From assembly GCA_941918925.1 (NCBI GenBank), contig OW799233.1, positions 119,363,833 to 119,427,832 on the forward strand: DNA of 64,000 nucleotides. Direction: 5' to 3'. The position numbers were made by a program, and so were the translations under genes. Shown in pieces: positions 1 to 11,027 of this stretch. The stretch is from Phyto melanocephala. Lineage: Eukaryota; Arthropoda; Insecta; Diptera; Rhinophoridae. Each line of letters opens with the position of its first letter. Position 1 is the stretch's first letter. The notes under the pieces were generated by a model. That model worked only from the letters and a program-made list of their open reading frames with translations. It did no database searches and was not told where the DNA came from.

Positions 1-500
1 ATAATTACAAGGTTAAAATGGTTTTTAAATACATGAATGTTTTTTATATGCACAATTTGGTTAAATGGAAAAAGTGTAACGTCCGTAACAGACAAAAATT
101 AAGATTAAGATGCTTAACGGGACTATTTAGTCTTCTTTTCTAAGGTGGATTGATATGGTCATATATTCTCCACTTAATTTTTTGTATATGGAATTTTTTT
201 GTTTATTATGCAAAATTAGCTAAAAACTGTGCAAATGCACATAAGCCTCAAAATCGACTTCCATTTTTTGGAACGTCCGCAACGGAACTTTAAGCTAGCA
301 TAACTTTTTTTCAAAAACAGTTAAGCTTTAAGTTTAAAATAAGTTTTAAAGTACTCCCAAAGAACTGCATTTAGCAAAAAATTTCATGAAAATATTCCAA
401 TGTGAACGCCAGCCATACCAATCTTAACAAGCAAATTTGCGTGCGAATATAACGTCCGTAACGCAGGATTAGCCCATATGATTTGGGACATAAACAAATT
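1..500. repeat. Unclassified interspersed sequence with a thrice-repeated AACGTCCGYAAC motif
   Basis: The motif AACGTCCGTAAC occurs at 78-89 and 451-462, and AACGTCCGCAACG at 272-284, with spacings of 194 and 179 bases. In such AT-rich DNA three near-identical CpG-containing 12-mers at similar spacing suggest a diverged tandem structure or an interspersed repeat. No coding potential is seen. I cannot assign a family, and the left edge may be cut by the window. Confidence 0.4.
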
Positions 501-2394
501 TCTCCAGAAATAGTTGCTGCTTTTAATGAAACATCATAACTCTATCAATTTAATTTTCTAACCATAGCTATTAAAAAGTTCATGACGGATGATATAGTTT
601 TATAATTTAGAATAAAAACTTGGTTTAGAAATAAATATACATCATGATAAAAACAGAAGAGGGGCTAGAATTTTTAATGGTTTTCTTACTTTTAAAAAAT
701 ATATATGAAGAAATATAATTTCGAAGTAAAATAAAATTTAATACAAAATAACATTTCAAATACGTCGCTAAATGCAGTTGTGAGACAAAAGATATTTTCT
801 TTTGGGTAAGTTTATTTATTATGATCTCACGCAGTCATTTAACAATGCTGCCATATTTTCATTAACATTTCACATATTTCACATATTTGATACAAAAAAA
901 TCGATATATTGTAGTAGTTATGGCTCAATAAATTATTTAAAAGCTCTCGTTGTAGATTTAATTGTGTGCGATATTTCGTCGACAGCAGTAGTGTGACGAA
1001 TATAACTAAAGATATTTAATATTTATTTTTAAGTTGATCACAGAATTTTCATAAAAAAATCATCATATAAACATTAAAGGTATTTTAAAATTGATTACGA
1101 GTATGTGGATCAATATTTTATTTCTAAATATTTTATATTTTATATCACTTTTATGAAGAAGGAATATCATTATATATTCCTTTGGCACACGTTCCTAAGC
1201 TAGCTATTTTACATGGCGTTAAAGGTCAAGCGTGACTACTTATTTCAATGCGTATGTTCTAGTATGACGTCAATCGGTATTACATTCTCTATTAATAGAG
1301 ATAGAAAGTGAGTAAACTAAATAATAAAAGGAGAAACTGTCTACACCATGGTGTCTAGCAAAATAAAAGATAATTTCATAAATCTTTTGTTTATAAAATT
1401 AAGATTTGTAAAGTGTAAGCATTGAAAATAGTCATGCCACATACTGAAAACGGCAATTTATTAAGTCTGAAGAAATTAATAAAAATGTCTGACCTGAGTC
1501 CTAACATTAAATTAAATATTTAATTAAAAATTTTAAAATATGATTAAATATTATAATTTATCTTATTTTTAAACCCATCATTGAAAAGAATTTTATATTT
1601 ATATACGGAAATATGTATTTATTTCGTTTTAAATGATTATTTAAAAATAAAATTATTACAACCAGTCATCTACCAAAACGTTCAGAGCAGTTACTTACAA
1701 AGTTCTCAGCGAAAAAAAAACATGCAAAAGAAATAGTGAATGCATGAGATTAACCCACGATGAAGTGGTTCAATTTAGGTGAAACATGCATGATTCTAAC
1801 ATTAACGTGTCATTGGAGAGCATGTGTTTATATAAATATAATAATAAATTTCACTCAATTCTAATAAGTGCATGGCAATCATGGACAGTAGATGAAAAGG
1901 TGCCCATGTTTTATGATTTATAATGTCTGTTTACATGAATTATTCGAGATTTTTTAACTAACTAGTTTGGAATTGGAGAAGGCATTCTTCATGCCTCCTG
2001 TTACATTTATGAATAACAACTCATGAAAAATGTTATTCACAAATGTTGTGGCAACATTTTTGCTGGGTTATTAACACAATAAACTATTTGACCCGGATTT
2101 CTATATTTACACGTCGGTGTAAAAACTCAGATTTTCACACGACATATCTGTCACAATTTTTGTATAACAATTTATAAAAAGTCTGACTGAATTCGTATAG
2201 GATTCCTACAGACATCTGATAGATGTCGGACAATTTTTTAGGCTGGGCTTATTTAATGAAAACACTGTATAGTTTAGAAATACACGAATGTATTTAAATT
2301 CTTTTAATGGCCATGGCAAAATGTTTCTGCTTGTCTTTTTTTCAATATACTGTGGCCGGCAGTTTCGCCCAATTTGACGGCAAATAATTTTATT
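501..2394. other. AT-rich non-coding stretch, no gene seen
   Basis: Only short ORFs without family resemblance or codon bias occur here. Two same-orientation GCTGGG ends (near 2058-2063 and 2241-2246), each preceded by a T-run, resemble ends of small TIR elements, but no matching opposite ends were found. Confidence 0.5.
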
Positions 2395-3676
2395 AATGCT
2401 GGTCGGTATAAAAACAAAAAACGATGAGCGGTCATTCCGTTATTAAAATATTTATTTTATACGCCAAAAAATTAATATTTTCTGAGTTCTGGTTTTATTT
2501 TAGTACGATCTAACATTGTCCGTCCGTCCATCCATCTGTTTAAGGCAAGATAGAGCTCTAGAACAGAAAAAGTTAGGGAGATCAAATTTTGCTAGAATAT
2601 TTTTATATATCGGAAATATTTGGTATTGAAAATGGCCTAAATAGATCACTAAAAATATTTTTCTTACATCGAAAGAACTGAGATTGCATCTAAACGCAAC
2701 AAAGCAAACAAACAAAATTTTGCAAGAAAGAAATATATTCTTGAATAAAAAAATTATGTCTCCCAAAAATCTATACAATATGAAAGGAGTTATAGATCGA
2801 AATGTACGAAAATTTATACCGCACCATGGTTTTTTCAGTATATATAAATTTTAAAACATAACAAAACTGACAAAGCTAGGCGTACGATTCTGAAATTTTG
2901 CTAACATTACTTTTTGGTCAATAGATTTGTGGTATAGGAAAATTAAGGTGACACTCCTACTTTTACGTCCACTTCCTATTTAACGCTTTATCTCAAATTC
3001 ACATGATTTCTCTTAGAACAAAGATTTAGAAAGAATAAAGCACTCCATATTGAAGTATCTAAGTTGAGTTCACCAGCAGAAGTTACTTTGACATGTCTCC
3101 TTTAACGCCCACTTTTCATGTAATCTAATATTATTGAAATTTGAAAGCTCATAAAACCGACATAATTAGATGTATGATGATGAAGTTTCGATAAAATATA
3201 GCATTCTGATAAATTTTATTTTAACGACAGATAATAAAAGTGAGAAGCGCACTTTAACGCCCACCTTCCATTTAATTCTTTATTTTAAATTCATATTATT
3301 TCTATATGGAGCAAAATTAAAAAAAAAAAAACTTTATAATGGATTATCTAAGTTGAATTCAAACATTAATTATATTATTTTAAAATTATGAGGTGTCATG
3401 CTCACACAATGTTAATATTGTTTAACTACCTCTAGCTACCAATTTACACTCTTCAATTTGCGCCAAATACAAAATTGTAGTAAAAAAAAATGAGTAGTAT
3501 CACTTCTAATGTAGAAGTAATTAAGGTTCTATTTTTAAACTAAATTTAAAACAATTAATATAAAGAGATTATTTCATAATGTTTACCGTTAATAATAAAA
3601 TAATGAATTTTGTGCTATAAAACTACTATACAAAATTTAAAAAAAAAATTCGAATAGAGTGCTATTACTTGTTAAT
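2395..3676 (-). mobile_element. Mini-me-like repeat A0, inverted and diverged
   Basis: Read on the minus strand, this stretch follows the same order as the element at 3707-6455. It starts with a copy of the ACAAGTAAGAGCACTAT end at 3655-3676, then modules containing GTGGGCGTTAAAG-type blocks (3070-3270), the GGTATAAATTTTCGTAC block (2808-2822), a CGGAC-rich block at 2519-2535 and a TA-rich tail. It is more diverged than the neighbour and shows no trace of the mariner derivative that the neighbour carries. It lies head to head with the next copy, separated by about 30 bases. The 3' end near 2395 is approximate. Non-coding. Confidence 0.7.
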
Positions 3677-3853
3677 CCTGCCATGTTCATAAATTTAAAA
3701 TTTATATTAACAAGTAAGAGCACTATATTCGGCTGTGCCGAATCTTTTATACCCACCACCAATTTTGTGTACATTTAAAGCACAATATTTATTATTTTGT
3801 TAATCGCTATTGAATAATATCTTTATAATAAAATATGTATCACTTTCTTTGTA

Positions 3854-4468
3854 GAGGGTGGTTAAATTTTTTAGGGCCCATGTTGAAGGTGAACTACACC
3901 TAGTCTTTAAATTTGTTTTCTGCATTTCACTTGACATTTCTCAATCTCAAACTTACTCAATTTGATCTGTAGAAAGATACGCAAATGAGCAACTCTTTAA
4001 AGTTATTCAGGTTTTTTTTATGAAAATGGGTGTTTAAATCAAAATGCATTTTGTGCACTTCGTAATTCTTTTGATCAACATAATCATTCAAATTCATCCA
4101 CAATCGGGAAAATTGTAAAAAATATTTAAATTTCTGCAAAACAGGTCTGTATAAAATGTTAAAAAATCTGTGAATGCATTCTTATTTCGTTGAATGGGAA
4201 GCATTGTTGTTTTTTTCGATAGTGTGGCAAAAGAGCAGTCAACCTCGACTCATCATCGTGCCCAACAATTGAGCATCAACATTGTCATTGAAAATTTGGA
4301 CCATCAGATAGAGGAGTGGCGCCAAGGATGGGGGGGGGGGCATTTGGCCGATATTTTGTTAAATACATAATTGAACCGTACAAATATTATCATTACAAAA
4401 AGAAATAATAATAATTTCCTAAATAATTTGAATAATTCAACATCAGCCCTTAAAATTTAACCACCCTT
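3854..4468 (+). mobile_element. Internally deleted mariner derivative inside repeat A
   Basis: TA dinucleotides at 3852-3853 and 4469-4470 flank inverted termini GAGGGTGGTTAAATTTT and the complement of AAAATTTAACCACCCTT, with the match continuing inward through GGGCCCATGTTGAA and TTCAACATCAGCCC. An internal plus-strand trace (about 4223-4325) reads VAKEQSTSTHHRAQQL, then IENLDHQIEEWRQG. These resemble the N-terminal and C-terminal parts of the rosa-like mariner transposases elsewhere in the window, joined by a large deletion. A copy sits at the same place in the mini-me-like element at 51.5 kb. Confidence 0.75.
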
Positions 4469-4499
4469 TATAACTTCGATATGCTACTAAAAGGCTTTT

Positions 4500-5800
4500 G
4501 TAAATGTAGTCTTTTAATGAACGTGGGCGTTAAAGTAGGCTAGTCAATAAAGTTTCTGCTAATAAATACAACTTAGATATTTCAATATAGTCCTTTATTT
4601 TCCCAAAAACTTTGTCAATAGAGAAATTACATGAATTTAAGTAAACCCGTTATATGGGAGGTAGGCGTTATAGTAGGCGTGTCACCTAAACTTTTTGGCA
4701 CAACAACTGCATTGATTAGAAGGATATATGTAGCAAATTTCCTTTATGATACCTCTAATTTTGTCTGTTTTAGTGGGCGTTATAGTAGGCGTGTTAAAGT
4801 TATTTTTACGAATGAGTACATTTTAGATGTTTCAATATAGCCTTTTATTATTCCAAAATCTTTATTAATAGAGAAATTATATGAATTTTAGGTAAAACGT
4901 CATATGGGAGGTGGGCGTAAAAGTTGGCGTGGCACCTTAATTTTTTTGAACAATAATGACACTGCCTAGGGGGATATACGTAGCAAATTTGATCATCATA
5001 CATCAAATTTTGGCGGTTTTATGAGCTTTGAAATTTCATTAACGGTAGATAACGTGAAAAGTGGGCGTTATGGTAGGCGTGTCAAAGTTATTTTTGCGAA
5101 TGAGTACAACTTAGGTGTTTCAATATAGCCTTTTATTATTCAAAAATCTTTTTTAATAGAGAAATTATATGAATTTTAGGTAAAACGTTATATGGAAGGT
5201 GGGCGTAAAAGTGGGCGTGGCACCTTAATTTTTTGTACAATAATGACACTGCCTAGGGGGATATACGTAGCAAATTTGATCATCATACCTCTAATTTTGT
5301 CGGTTTTATGAGCTTTTAAATTTCATTAACGGTAGATAACGTGAAAAGTGGGCGTTATAGTAGGCGTGTCAAAGTTATTTTTGCGAATGAGTACATTTTA
5401 GATGTTTCAATATAGCCCTTTATAATTCCAAAATCTTTATTAATAGAGAAATTATATCAATTTTAGGTAAAACGTTATATGGGAGGTGGGCGTAAAAGTG
5501 GGCGTGGCACCTTAATTTTTTTGTACAATAATGACACTGTCTAGGGGGATATACGTAGCAAATTTGATCATCATACCTCTAATTTTGGCGGTTTTATGAG
5601 TTTTTAAATTTCATTAACGGTAGATAACGTGAAAAGTGGGCGTTATAGTAGGCGTGTCAAAGTTATTTTTGCGAATGAGTACATTTTAGATGTTTCAATA
5701 TAGCCCTTTATAATTCCAAAATCTTTATTAATAGAGAAATTATATCAATTTTAGGTAAAACGTTATATGGGAGGTGGGCGTAAAAGTGGGCGTGGCACAT
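4500..5800 (+). repeat. 288-bp tandem repeat array within mini-me A
   Basis: The phrase GTGGGCGTTATRGTAGGCGT recurs at about 4773, 5061, 5348 and 5637, giving periods of 288, 287 and 289 bases, with a degenerate first unit near 4510. Each unit also holds a second GGGCGT phrase (GTGGGCGTAAAAGTKGGCGT) about 160 bases further on. Later units are more alike than the first, consistent with recent array expansion. The related copy at 51.5 kb has about two units. Confidence 0.85.
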
Positions 5801-6253
5801 TGATTTTCCGTTAAAAAAAAGCCTTTCACCAAAAAGCAAAGTGTGCAAAATTTCAGAGTCGTACATCCAATTTTGTTGGTTTTATGACGTTTTTGTTTTT
5901 AAATATACCGAAAAATACACTGTGCGGTATAAATTTTCGTACATTTTGATCGATAACTCCTTTCCTAATGATTAGATTTAGGTAATTTTTGGTGAGAGAT
6001 ATTGCTTTGACTCGAGAAATATATATTCGAAGTTTCATGACTGTACGTTAATCAATTTGGACAAAATACCATTTTATTCGATGTTCGTAGGACACGGTTT
6101 TTTCGACCTACTCTTGCATTCCGAGCTATAACTCACTTCCTAATATTCCGATATAGCCCATTTTCAATACCAAACAAACCTTGTCTATAAGAAAGATTCT
6201 GGCAAAATTTGAGCCTCCTAGCTTTTTCGGTGCGACCTCTATCGTGCTTTCAA

Positions 6254-6314
6254 CAGACGGACAGACGGACAGACGGACAGACGGACAGACGGACAGACGG
6301 ACAGACGGACGGAC
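6254..6314 (+). repeat. Minisatellite (CAGACGGA)n in mini-me A
   Basis: About seven and a half perfect copies of the 8-mer CAGACGGA. On the other strand this is a (GTCY)n tract, a defining module of mini-me elements. The matching position in the copy at 53.19 kb has a single CAGACGGACGGAC, so the array has expanded in this copy. Confidence 0.9.
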
Positions 6315-6417
6315 ATAGCTAGATCGTCATCAAATCAAACCCTGATTCAGAATATATATACTTTATGGGGTCTAAAATGGATATTTCGATGTGTTACAAA
6401 CGGAATGACAAAATGAA

Positions 6418-6450
6418 TATACCCCCACCATTTTTTTGGTGGCGGGTATA
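6418..6450 (+). other. Terminal hairpin of mini-me A
   Basis: TATACCCCCACCA and GGTGGCGGGTATA form a stem of about 13 bp around a T7 loop, followed by a short A-run. All well-preserved mini-me-like copies here end in a version of this hairpin. Confidence 0.75.
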
Positions 6451-6455
6451 AAAAA

Positions 6456-7519
6456 GAAAAAATAAAGTTGTTCATATACAATTTCAAAAATAATTTAAAT
6501 TTCGAGATTTCTAAATGAAAAGGTCAGATGAAACAATATCTGTTGAAACAAAACAATTTTTTTAACAATCCCCTCTTACAGGATGATAAAAAATCTTACA
6601 ACTAACCAAAAAAAAAAAAAGAATTTTTTTAATATTTACATCACAAAAAGGTGTATAATTCTGAAAAAGGTCTCTTAATTACAAAACAAATAATAATGCT
6701 TTAGCATGCTAGTGTTACATATTTGTCTTGTTTAAATACACAATGAAAATAAGTGAGTATTTTGTATATGCCAACAAAGTGAGTAGAAAATGAAACGTTA
6801 ACTGGCTATTACTTATTACTTCCGTGCTGCCAGATTTTTATTACTTAACTTCATATAGACCAGTATAGCATAAACTGGGATATTCATTCTGGTGTTAATA
6901 AAAACAAAAACTTAGAGTGATTTTTGTAGTTTGTTTGTTTGCTTTTTTTTAATATTTCACATCAGTGAAGTCTTCTGTAATTATAGTTTAGTTGAGTTCG
7001 AACCAATTAAAATTTTTGTAAATAAAAAAAAACAAAAATGCAAATTATGATATTTTAAAAAGTAATCAAACATGCCAAATACAATAACAAAAATTCTTAA
7101 TAAAAATTTTCTAGAGCCATATAAAAAAAGTGCTAAATTTAGCACCAACCGTGCTTAAATGGTCACACTGAACATTGAAGTGTGTAGAGGTGGCCATAAA
7201 AAACTGAATATTGTTATACACTTAAGCTTTCTACTTGGTAACTACTGTATTATCCTTGTTATGTTCTCTATATATCTCGCTCTATCTCTCTTTTTACTTT
7301 CGGTTCCTAACACTTTTTTCTATTTTCATCTTGTGTACGTAACAGAGATGGAAAACTTTATATTTTAGTAATGATATATTTTTTGTTTTTTTAAGTCAAA
7401 CATAATTTTTTAACATTTTCTTTAAGTCAGGGATTTATATAAAAAGCTTATTGAATTTGTTGAACTTGTTACATATTTTTACATTTGGTAGAAATCTTTT
7501 TACGCTTGTACCTTTTATA
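6456..7519. other. AT-rich non-coding stretch, no gene seen
   Basis: Poly-A and poly-T tracts and a short hairpin GTGCTAAATTTAGCAC at 7130-7145. Short ORFs only. Nothing recognisable. Confidence 0.5.
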
Positions 7520-8612
7520 AACGTTAGTTTAATTACTTTAAATACACCGGGATTGGTTTAATTGACAATCAACACTCGCAGAATTTACATTATAAAAGTT
7601 TATTTATTTAAACACTGTTTAGAAAATTTTTCAATGAAATCCAATCCCAACACAAAAAATATATCTTTATCTTTACTGATGCATCAAAATTTAACGATCT
7701 AGTAAGCTTTAGTGTTACTCAGAATACAAAAATAATTAAAAATTCAGTCTTACCCTGCAATTCTTCAACATTTACTGCAGAAATCATCGCTATAATGGAG
7801 GCAATCAATGCAATTTCCTCCAGAACTGGATACTTTGCCATCTGTACCAATTCTCTATCATCTCTAAAAGCTATTGATAATACATCAAATAATAATATAT
7901 ATGCCTCAATCATAAGAAATACACGTATAAAAAAATTTCCAAATATAAAACTTATCTGGATACCAGGTCATTGCCAAATTCAAGGTAATGAGTTCGCAGA
8001 CAAAGTAGCAAAAGAAGCAATCAGAGCTCCATTATTGATGACAAACAATTATAACATTGCCGATATCAACAGACTGTTAGAAAACAATTATCTTGATAAC
8101 AACAACATATTTAAACGAACGTCTAACTGGTATAGAATGATAAACAGTAACAAACTAAATATAAACACATTTTTTAAAAGTAAAATCAACCACGTAAACA
8201 AAACAGATATTATTAAACTGGAAAGGCTCCGCTTGGGACACACCAAACTGTCTCATGAACATTTAATAGGCCTACATAAACCACACATTTGCAACGTCCG
8301 AAATTATTAAACACCTTTTTTCTACATGCCCGAAATTTCACAGACAACGTCGAAAAGTCTTCCAAGACCATCCTAATCCTATACTCCTACTGACCAATCC
8401 CAATAAAATTAAAATAAACCAACTAATTACTTTTTTGAAGGAATCTAATATATATAATTGAATTTAAGCACTAATAATAAAAATACTGTAAATAAAATAT
8501 TGAAAACTTATAGAGTTACCGAGCCTAAGGCCTAGTAGCCATGGCCTTTTTTCACATTAGTTTATAATTTATAATTATTCACTAATACCTTAATAAATAA
8601 ATAAAAAAAAAA
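7520..8612 (+). mobile_element. 3' end of a Jockey-like non-LTR retrotransposon
   Basis: A 5'-truncated element made of a degraded upstream part, an RNase H domain, a C-terminal cysteine/histidine tail and a 3' UTR ending in TAATAAATAAAT plus an A-run at 8590-8612. The GC-richer GAGCCTAAGGCCTAGTAGCC segment at 8520-8539 is typical of the 3' UTR of such elements. Upstream of 7612 the reading frame is broken; the start is uncertain and no target-site duplication was identified. Confidence 0.75.
7612..8461 (+). pseudogene. RNase H domain and C-terminus of a non-LTR retrotransposon ORF2, broken
   Basis: RNase H removes RNA from RNA:DNA hybrids during target-primed reverse transcription. The frame runs from just after a stop at 7609-7611 to a stop at 8308-8310. 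Visible signatures are IFTDAS (Asp 7678-7680), FTAEIIAI (Glu 7780-7782), ICTNSLSSLKAI, and WIPGHCQIQGNEFADKVAK (Asp 7999-8001). The third motif is normally T-D-S; here codon 7849-7851 encodes Asn, removing a catalytic carboxylate. After a frameshift near 8305 the homology continues as HLFSTCPKFHRQRRK and ends FLKESNIYN at 8461, the usual cysteine-containing tail. The reverse transcriptase and endonuclease are missing. Jockey is the best guess for the clade. The sequence is dead through truncation, frameshift and the Asp to Asn change. Confidence 0.85.
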
Positions 8613-8759
8613 TATTTAAACACACGCAAATGTTTTCAATAGTTAATTTAGTTCAACTTATTTTATTACTTTACTTCTATATTTATACTCTTACTTATAC
8701 CAAATCGTGAATTTTTCAAATAATGTAAATTCTGCTAATAGTTTTTTAATGCTAAATAT

Positions 8760-9990
8760 TAGGTCATGCAACATCTGATAATACCTTTCATCATCATGTG
8801 GTATAGCGAGCACATTATAACTTAACCTAGATTTCAGATTTAAAGTTATACGCCATTTTGTTTTTTTATTTGTGATGTCATTTTTGTTTAGAATATTTAA
8901 ATCGTTAACTGTATTCAAGAAGTCAAGGCCTTTTATTTGATACCCATATTGATAGAGATAAAAATTTTCCGGCATATTGTTAAGGATGCCATTTTGGTTT
9001 TTGACTTTTTCGTAATTTACTATATTCATTTTATTTAATACCAATATTGTGGGGTTTGAAGCGAGGAAAGCTGTAATTCCTATATTTAACCCATATATAC
9101 GATATTTTTATTTTGAAAGCCATCGTGGATTTTAACTTTTCGCATAGTTTACTGTATTATAATTGCCTTTCGTTTGATACCAATATTAGAGTGATTGAAT
9201 TAGCTCCATTTTAATTACTAAATTTGACCTTTATGTAATTAAATTGTTCGCTTTTTTGTTTTCTTTGCTTTTTTATAGTATCTAACATTATGCTAGTCAA
9301 GCCCTTTATTTATACCCATATCGCTTCTCACTGTTTTCAAGAAGCTAGGTAAAATCGATTTTTTTTTTTGTTAATTCTAGGATAAACACCAAAGCATTTG
9401 TATTTTTGTGCTAATATCACAGTTACTTTCAAACCGATTTGTCAGTTATTCTTGGTAAAAATTTTCGAGACTACGGCTTTTATTTTAGTGTCTTTAGCGT
9501 GTCCACGAACTAATAAGGAACTTTAGTAACTTGATATATTTAAAAAAATTTAAAAATTCTTAAAAATTATTTTTGCTTATAACTTTGCGGATTAGTTACC
9601 GATAGCCTTAGAGGCTTATTATATCTACAAATAGTAGCAAACTTGTCTATAATTTATTCTAGGGATGAAATTTTTGATATTAATGGGAAATTTTTGATAT
9701 TAATGGGACATTTTTGATGTTAATGGGAAATATATGGAAAAACAGAGGCAGTAGTGCTTATCTGCTCATATCTCACAAAGTTATGGCACAATCACGTTTG
9801 ATTTCCCGAATATTTCCAGAAGATTGATACTACATACAGACTCTTTTTAAAGTTAATGTCAAGCAACAGACGGACAAGCGGTTTCCCTAGTCATAAGCTC
9901 TCAAAAAATATATACTTTATGGCGTCGGAAATTATTATGGTAAAAATTACAATCAGAATGTCAGAAATTACAATCAGAATGTCAAAAGGA
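8760..9990 (+). mobile_element. Mini-me-like repeat B, F-subtype, diverged
   Basis: It begins with CATCTGATAATACCTTTCAT (compare the GAATCTGATAATACCCTTCG start at 41.19 kb). It continues with the CGCCATTTTGTTTTT block, the CTGTATTC.A.AAGTCAAGGCC block and TTTGATACCCATATTGATAG, and ends with CAGACGGACAAGCGG, AAAATATATACTTTATGG and a duplicated TTACAATCAGAATGTCA (from about 9948). Compared with the full-length copy at 41.16-42.09 kb it has lost the terminal hairpin and is heavily mutated. Non-coding. Confidence 0.7.
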
Positions 9991-10990
9991 AGGATAGATA
10001 GGAAGGAATAATTTATTTTATTTATTAGCTTATCCATCTTTGGCTTGTAGGTATTGTTAAAAAATCTCTGTATGCTGCTGCGCTGTTGGTAGACGTCGAG
10101 ACTTGTAAACTTTACGAGACTTGACTAGACAAGATGATATTTAGGAAAATGAGCTACTATTTTATATTATTAGTTGCAATAAAATGTATAAGAATATGCA
10201 TGTATGTAAGCATGTTTGTATCTGTGTACATATTTATAAGTATATATAGTAACAGTAGTTTAAGTAGTATGCTTGTGTACATAAGAAAGTGTCTGTATGA
10301 TTTACAACTTTGTGCAAGATTTTTGGTACCACTCACATTCTTTTCATGGTTAAAGAACTCACCGAAGATACGAAATAACAACAGCAACAGCAGCAGAAAA
10401 AATCTCTAGTGTAAAGCATGATTCTGATTAAATGAATTTCGTTATTTTTTTTCAAGTTGTTTTTTTTTTATACTCTCGGGTTATTACATTGTTTTAGTTT
10501 AGGGAATTTTTTTTCTACACTTTTTTTTGTGAATTTTTTAGAAACTCGTGTTTTCTTATTGGTATGCCAACAAGAAGATTTGCCTTAATTTACAAATTGG
10601 TTTAACTTAAAATTTAAGTTTTACTTAATTTGTGAAATGAATTAAGAACGTTGGATTTTGTTTACTTTTTTTTTAGATTTTTTAGTGCAAACATTCTTGC
10701 GATATAATTTATGCTGCTCATGTCTAATTTAGGTAATAAGAAATTTTCTAAATGCGCTCAAGCTTCACTACAATTTTCACAACGTAAAATATCTTGTTAG
10801 AGTGTAAAGTTTTGGGGGGTGGTAATAAAGTGCTGTTAGTGTATACAATATATATATTTTATAATTGTAATAAACTCATTTTGGTTTTATTAATGTTGTA
10901 ATTGCATTTAAATTAAAAGCTAATTGTGTTGTGTTAGAAATCTTTTGAAGATATCAATAATATATAAATATATTCTGAAAAGTGTCTATT
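9991..10990. other. AT-rich non-coding stretch, no gene seen
   Basis: Overlapping short ORFs on both strands around 10134-10409 show no domain, biased codon use or family resemblance. Long T-runs near 10440-10530. Confidence 0.5.
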
Positions 10991-11002
10991 ATATCCCAGA
11001 TA

Positions 11003-11027
11003 TGCCGAACGTACTACATGTAGTACA
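11003..11027 (+). repeat. Palindrome repeat 1 of the piggyBac-like element
   Basis: TGCCGAAC followed by GTACTACATGTAGTAC; begins inside the left terminal repeat. One arm-end mismatch. Confidence 0.85.

Larger units (their letters stand above)
3707..6455 (+). mobile_element. Mini-me-like repeat A, long subtype, with internal tandem array
   Basis: The 5' end reads ACAAGTAAGAGCACTATATT followed by CGGCTGTGCCGAATC and TATACCCACCACC. The 3' part holds a CAGACGGA minisatellite (6254-6314), a core of about 37 nt with CTAGATCGTC, an ATATATACTTTATGGGGTC block, GGAATGACAAA, and a terminal hairpin at 6418-6450. The order (GTCY)n, core, (TA)n is the arrangement known for dipteran mini-me elements; that link is from established knowledge, and the sequence match to other copies here (51463-53330) is direct. 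It carries a 615-bp mariner derivative and a 288-bp tandem array. It is non-coding, so mobilisation would need proteins from elsewhere. Confidence 0.8.

Noticed and set aside
6254..6314. CRISPR-like direct repeats
   Set aside because: Contiguous 8-bp units without spacers in a eukaryotic mini-me-like element; a minisatellite.
10134..10409. Overlapping ORFs of 91 and 76 codons on opposite strands
   Set aside because: Hydrophobic, AT-driven composition and no recognisable domain; expected by chance in such sequence.
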